Origin: Pseudorhodobacter antarcticus
Lineage (GTDB): Bacteria; Pseudomonadota; Alphaproteobacteria; Rhodobacterales; Rhodobacteraceae
Length of the DNA: 46,580 bases
NCBI GenBank assembly: GCA_945862435.1
Contig: CAMAXX010000022.1
Span: forward strand, 1-46,580
Direction: 5' to 3'
Position numbers and translations under genes: made by a program. The notes under the pieces were generated by a model, which saw nothing but the letters and a program-made list of their open reading frames with translations, did no database searches and was not told where the DNA came from. Shown piece by piece: positions 43,307 to 46,580 of the stretch. Each line of letters starts with the position of its first letter. Within the stretch, counting starts at the first letter, position 1.

Positions 43307-43936
43307 ATGGTTGGCCGTATTTTGGAAACGGATGCGTGCATTGCAGAAGGGGCGGCGCATTTGGCCGCCGCTCATCCGCGTTTTGCCTATGCGCTGGCCC
43401 AAACGGGCCCTTTGCCGCTGCGCAGGCAGGCGGGCGGATTTACGGCGCTGCTGGATGCGATTGTCGGCCAGCAAGTATCGGTGGCCGCTGGGGACGCCAT
43501 TTGGCGGCGGATGGACGCGGCAGGGCTGACAACCGCCCACGGCATTCTATCCGCCACTGTTGAAGAGATGCGCGCCGTGGGCCTGTCGCGGCAAAAGGCG
43601 TCTTATGCCCATGCCTTGGCGGGCGCGGGAATTGACTATGCGGCGCTGGAAATTGCCCCCAATGATGAGGTGATCAAGACCCTGACCGCCGTCAAAGGTA
43701 TTGGCGTTTGGACGGCCGAAATTTACGCCATGTTCGCCCTTGGCCGCGCCGATGTGTTTGCGGCGGGCGATTTGGCGCTGCAAGAATCGGCCAAGGTTTT
43801 GTTTGAACTGGAAGCGCGCCCCAATGATCGCATCTTGCGCCAACTGGCCGAAAACTGGGCCCCGTGGCGCGGCGTTGCGGCCCGCTTGCTTTGGTCTTAT
43901 TACCATATCATCAAATCGCGTGAGGGCATCAGATGA
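43307..43936 (+). CDS. DNA-3-methyladenine glycosylase II (AlkA-like)
   Basis: Base-excision repair glycosylase removing alkylated bases. The 209-residue product has the helix-hairpin-helix LTAVKGIGVWTAEIYAMFAL and the catalytic aspartate in DVFAAGDLALQ (HhH-GPD fold). FTALLDAIVGQQVSVAAGDAI is in the first helices. It lacks the Ada/AraC N-terminal extension. The ATG at 43307 follows a G-rich ribosome-binding site; the upstream open frame would run into the MFS start region. It overlaps the esterase gene by 4 bases. Confidence 0.9.
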   Translation: MVGRILETDACIAEGAAHLAAAHPRFAYALAQTGPLPLRRQAGGFTALLDAIVGQQVSVAAGDAIWRRMDAAGLTTAHGILSATVEEMRAVGLSRQKASYAHALAGAGIDYAALEIAPNDEVIKTLTAVKGIGVWTAEIYAMFALGRADVFAAGDLALQESAKVLFELEARPNDRILRQLAENWAPWRGVAARLLWSYYHIIKSREGIR

Positions 43937-44598
43937 TCAGAAAATTGCACTATGGCCGCGCAGGCGCGCCAATTGGCCAAGCCAAACAGGTCGTGGTTTT
44001 CCTGCATGGCTATGGCGCTGATGGGGCGGACTTGCTGTCGCTGTCAGACCCGCTTGCCCCCCATATGCCCGCCACCGCCTTCTATGCCCCAGACGCGCCA
44101 GAGCCCTGCAAAGCCACCCCGTTTGGCCGTCAGTGGTTTGCCAATCCCCGCTTTGATGGCAGCACCGAGGCGCAATCGCGCGCGGGTATGGGTGCTGCGG
44201 CCGCAGACCTGAACGCATTTATTGATCACATCCTAACTGATGAAGGTTTGCCTGCTGATAGATTGATTTTACTTGGCTTTTCGCAAGGTGCGATGATGTC
44301 GCTGCACGCCGCCCCGCGCCGCGATGCGCCCCTTGCAGGGGTGGTAGCCATATCAGGAAAATTGATTGATCCCATAGCCTTAAAGGCAGAGGCAAAGGTA
44401 AAGCCTGAAGTCCTACTGATCCACGGCGACCGCGATGATGTCGTCCCCTTTGGTGAGATGCATTTGGCAGGCCAAGCCCTGCAAGACGCAGGCTTTGCGA
44501 TTTATGCCCATGTCATGCAGGGCACGGGCCACGGCATTGCCCCCGATGGGTTGCAAGTGGCGCTTGTCTTTATGAAGCAGCGTTTGGACTTAGCCTAG
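43933..44598 (+). CDS. Carboxylesterase/phospholipase-type alpha/beta hydrolase
   Basis: The 221-residue product shows VVFLHGYGADGADLLSL (oxyanion region) and the nucleophile elbow LLGFSQGAMMSLHA. LIHGDRDDVVPF carries the acid and GTGHGIAPDGL the catalytic histidine. This matches the small bacterial carboxylesterase group (YpfH/EstB type). The physiological substrate is unknown. The ATG overlaps the alkA stop. The end overlaps the converging glk gene by 9 bases. Confidence 0.88.
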   Translation: MIRKLHYGRAGAPIGQAKQVVVFLHGYGADGADLLSLSDPLAPHMPATAFYAPDAPEPCKATPFGRQWFANPRFDGSTEAQSRAGMGAAAADLNAFIDHILTDEGLPADRLILLGFSQGAMMSLHAAPRRDAPLAGVVAISGKLIDPIALKAEAKVKPEVLLIHGDRDDVVPFGEMHLAGQALQDAGFAIYAHVMQGTGHGIAPDGLQVALVFMKQRLDLA

Positions 44599-45549
44599 GC
44601 TATCCAAATAAGCCGCGCAGCCCGTCAGGGCCGCGAAATCATCTTCGACAAGTTGCAGGCGGAAGTTTTGCATGAAATCTGCAAAACGCCCCTTGTCGCA
44701 AAACGCCGCCTGCAGCCCCATTTGCCCAAAATACGGCGCCATCGCGCGGGCCACGCCGCCTATCAGATAAATGCCGCCAAAGGGCAGATGGATCAGCGCC
44801 AAGTTGCCCAGTTCCGCCCCAAGGATGCCAACATAAAGGCGCGCGCAGTCTTGCGCGGCAGGCTCGCCCTTGGCCAAACGCTCCATAATCTCGGCAGCTG
44901 AAATCGTCACTTCCGCCCCCGCCTCGGCGGTGACAAAGGCGTAAAGCCGTTCCAATCCGCGGCCCGCCAAAACATCCTCAACCCCAGCAAAGCCGTGGGC
45001 GTGGGGGCCAGAGGTGGCCAAAAACTGCGCTAGGCGGAAATCGCGCATCGTGCGGATCGGCATGGAAACATGGCCGCATTCCGAAGGGGCCACAAGACGC
45101 GCGGCGCCCGATCCGTGCACGGGGGCGGCATTCATCCCTGTGCCCACGCCCACCACCAGCATCGCCTCTCCCGCCTGCGCGGGGCCTGCGAAGACATCTT
45201 TCAAAGCGCTTGGCGCAATAAAACCCAAGGCATGGCCCTGCGCCTGCAAATCGTTCAAAATCGCGGTGCGCCGCGCGCCCGTTGCCGCCGTCAGCAGCGG
45301 CGCATCGATTGTCCAATCTAGATTGGTCATCACCGCGACACCTTCGCGCACTGGGCCTGCGGCGGCCACACAAACCCCGTCCACGCCGCTGATACCCTCA
45401 TCTGCCAAATAGCGCCGCAGCACATCGCCTAAGCCCGCAAATTCGGCATTGGGATAGCGGCGAATACTGGCTGCGCGCACAACACTGCCATCTGCCAAAG
45501 CCACCCGCGTGTTGGTTCCGCCAATATCTGCCAGCAGGGCCAAAGCCAT
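44590..45549 (-). CDS. glk: Glucokinase
   Basis: ATP-dependent glucose phosphorylation. The 319-residue product has the phosphate-binding LLADIGGTNTRVALAD and the sugar-site stretch VMTNLDWTIDAPLL with ILNDLQAQGHALGF. VGVGTGMNAAPVHG and PSECGHVSMPIRT follow, and GGIYLIGGVARAM is near the end. These are the proteobacterial Glk (not ROK) signatures. It starts at an ATG 53 bases downstream of the amidotransferase gene stop position on the same strand. Confidence 0.93.
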   Translation of the reverse strand: MALALLADIGGTNTRVALADGSVVRAASIRRYPNAEFAGLGDVLRRYLADEGISGVDGVCVAAAGPVREGVAVMTNLDWTIDAPLLTAATGARRTAILNDLQAQGHALGFIAPSALKDVFAGPAQAGEAMLVVGVGTGMNAAPVHGSGAARLVAPSECGHVSMPIRTMRDFRLAQFLATSGPHAHGFAGVEDVLAGRGLERLYAFVTAEAGAEVTISAAEIMERLAKGEPAAQDCARLYVGILGAELGNLALIHLPFGGIYLIGGVARAMAPYFGQMGLQAAFCDKGRFADFMQNFRLQLVEDDFAALTGCAAYLDSLG

Positions 45550-45601
45550 GATCCGCTCCTATGGTTGCGCAACCACGCTTCTAACGGCTTTGCCCCTAAA
45601 C

Positions 45602-46580
<979 letters not shown>

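Overview
The window is a dense, high-GC stretch of chromosome from an alphaproteobacterium, most likely a member of the Rhodobacterales (Rhodobacteraceae). The evidence is gene order rather than any single gene: serS next to yajC-secD-secF, then an Mth938-domain gene and ccmABCDG, then acnA; a soxBDAG sarcosine oxidase operon; a reversed-order chemotaxis-like protein; and RTX-type secreted proteins with the characteristic C-terminal module. Most genes are packed with 4-base ATGA or GTGA overlaps. No rRNA, tRNA, CRISPR array, insertion sequence or prophage was seen. Genus cannot be given from the sequence alone.

Layout. 1-1279: 5' part of ccmI (minus strand), running off the left edge inside an in-frame 12-bp tandem repeat. 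1478-7171: heterotetrameric sarcosine oxidase operon soxB-[membrane protein]-soxD-soxA-soxG, with an unrecognised membrane-protein gene and a dispersed hairpin repeat between soxB and soxD. 7254-11661: Fe superoxide dismutase, a LOG-family phosphoribohydrolase overlapping a 58-residue ORF, a LysM/Ig-like envelope protein and an Atm1-type ABC exporter. 11673-12917: two related secreted-protein genes on the minus strand, one an RTX gene broken by two frameshifts. 13161-16758: a YfgM-like protein, BamB and Der, the same trio as in enterobacteria. 16842-18870: a TspO-related membrane protein and serS (minus strand). 19136-25566: yajC-secDF, Mth938-domain protein, ccmABCDG and a small secreted four-cysteine protein. 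25563-29426: chemotaxis-like protein and aconitase (minus strand). 29618-34708: DUF1223 protein, LpxL-like acyltransferase, EamA transporter, a solitary fliG and purB. 34741-35370: a small AT-richer island with a PemK/MazF-like toxin and, just after it, a promoter-hairpins-terminator unit that looks like a small RNA gene. 35413-41585: Uup ABC-F ATPase, a strongly structured intergenic region, cysS, cimA and a squalene-synthase-like protein. 41582-46580: GNAT, MFS transporter, AlkA glycosylase, esterase, glucokinase, glutamine amidotransferase and the start of guaB.

How the genes work together. Two envelope themes dominate. One is protein export and outer-membrane assembly: YajC-SecDF, YfgM/BamB and an LpxL-like acyltransferase. 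The other is cytochrome c maturation: CcmABCDG in one operon and CcmI about 21 kb away. The remainder is central metabolism (sarcosine demethylation, aconitase, citramalate synthase, glucokinase, purine synthesis) and two aminoacyl-tRNA synthetases. Homologues of two human complex I assembly factors also occur (Mth938/NDUFAF3-like and squalene-synthase-like/NDUFAF6-like).

The least explained features are the toxin plus candidate small RNA at 34.8-35.4 kb, the junction-like RNA fold upstream of cysS, the membrane protein inside the sarcosine oxidase operon, the 58-residue ORF coupled to the LOG gene, the four-cysteine protein ending the ccm operon, and a recurring pattern of near-perfect in-frame tandem duplications in at least three genes. 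All assignments come from reading the sequence and recalling protein families; no database search was run.
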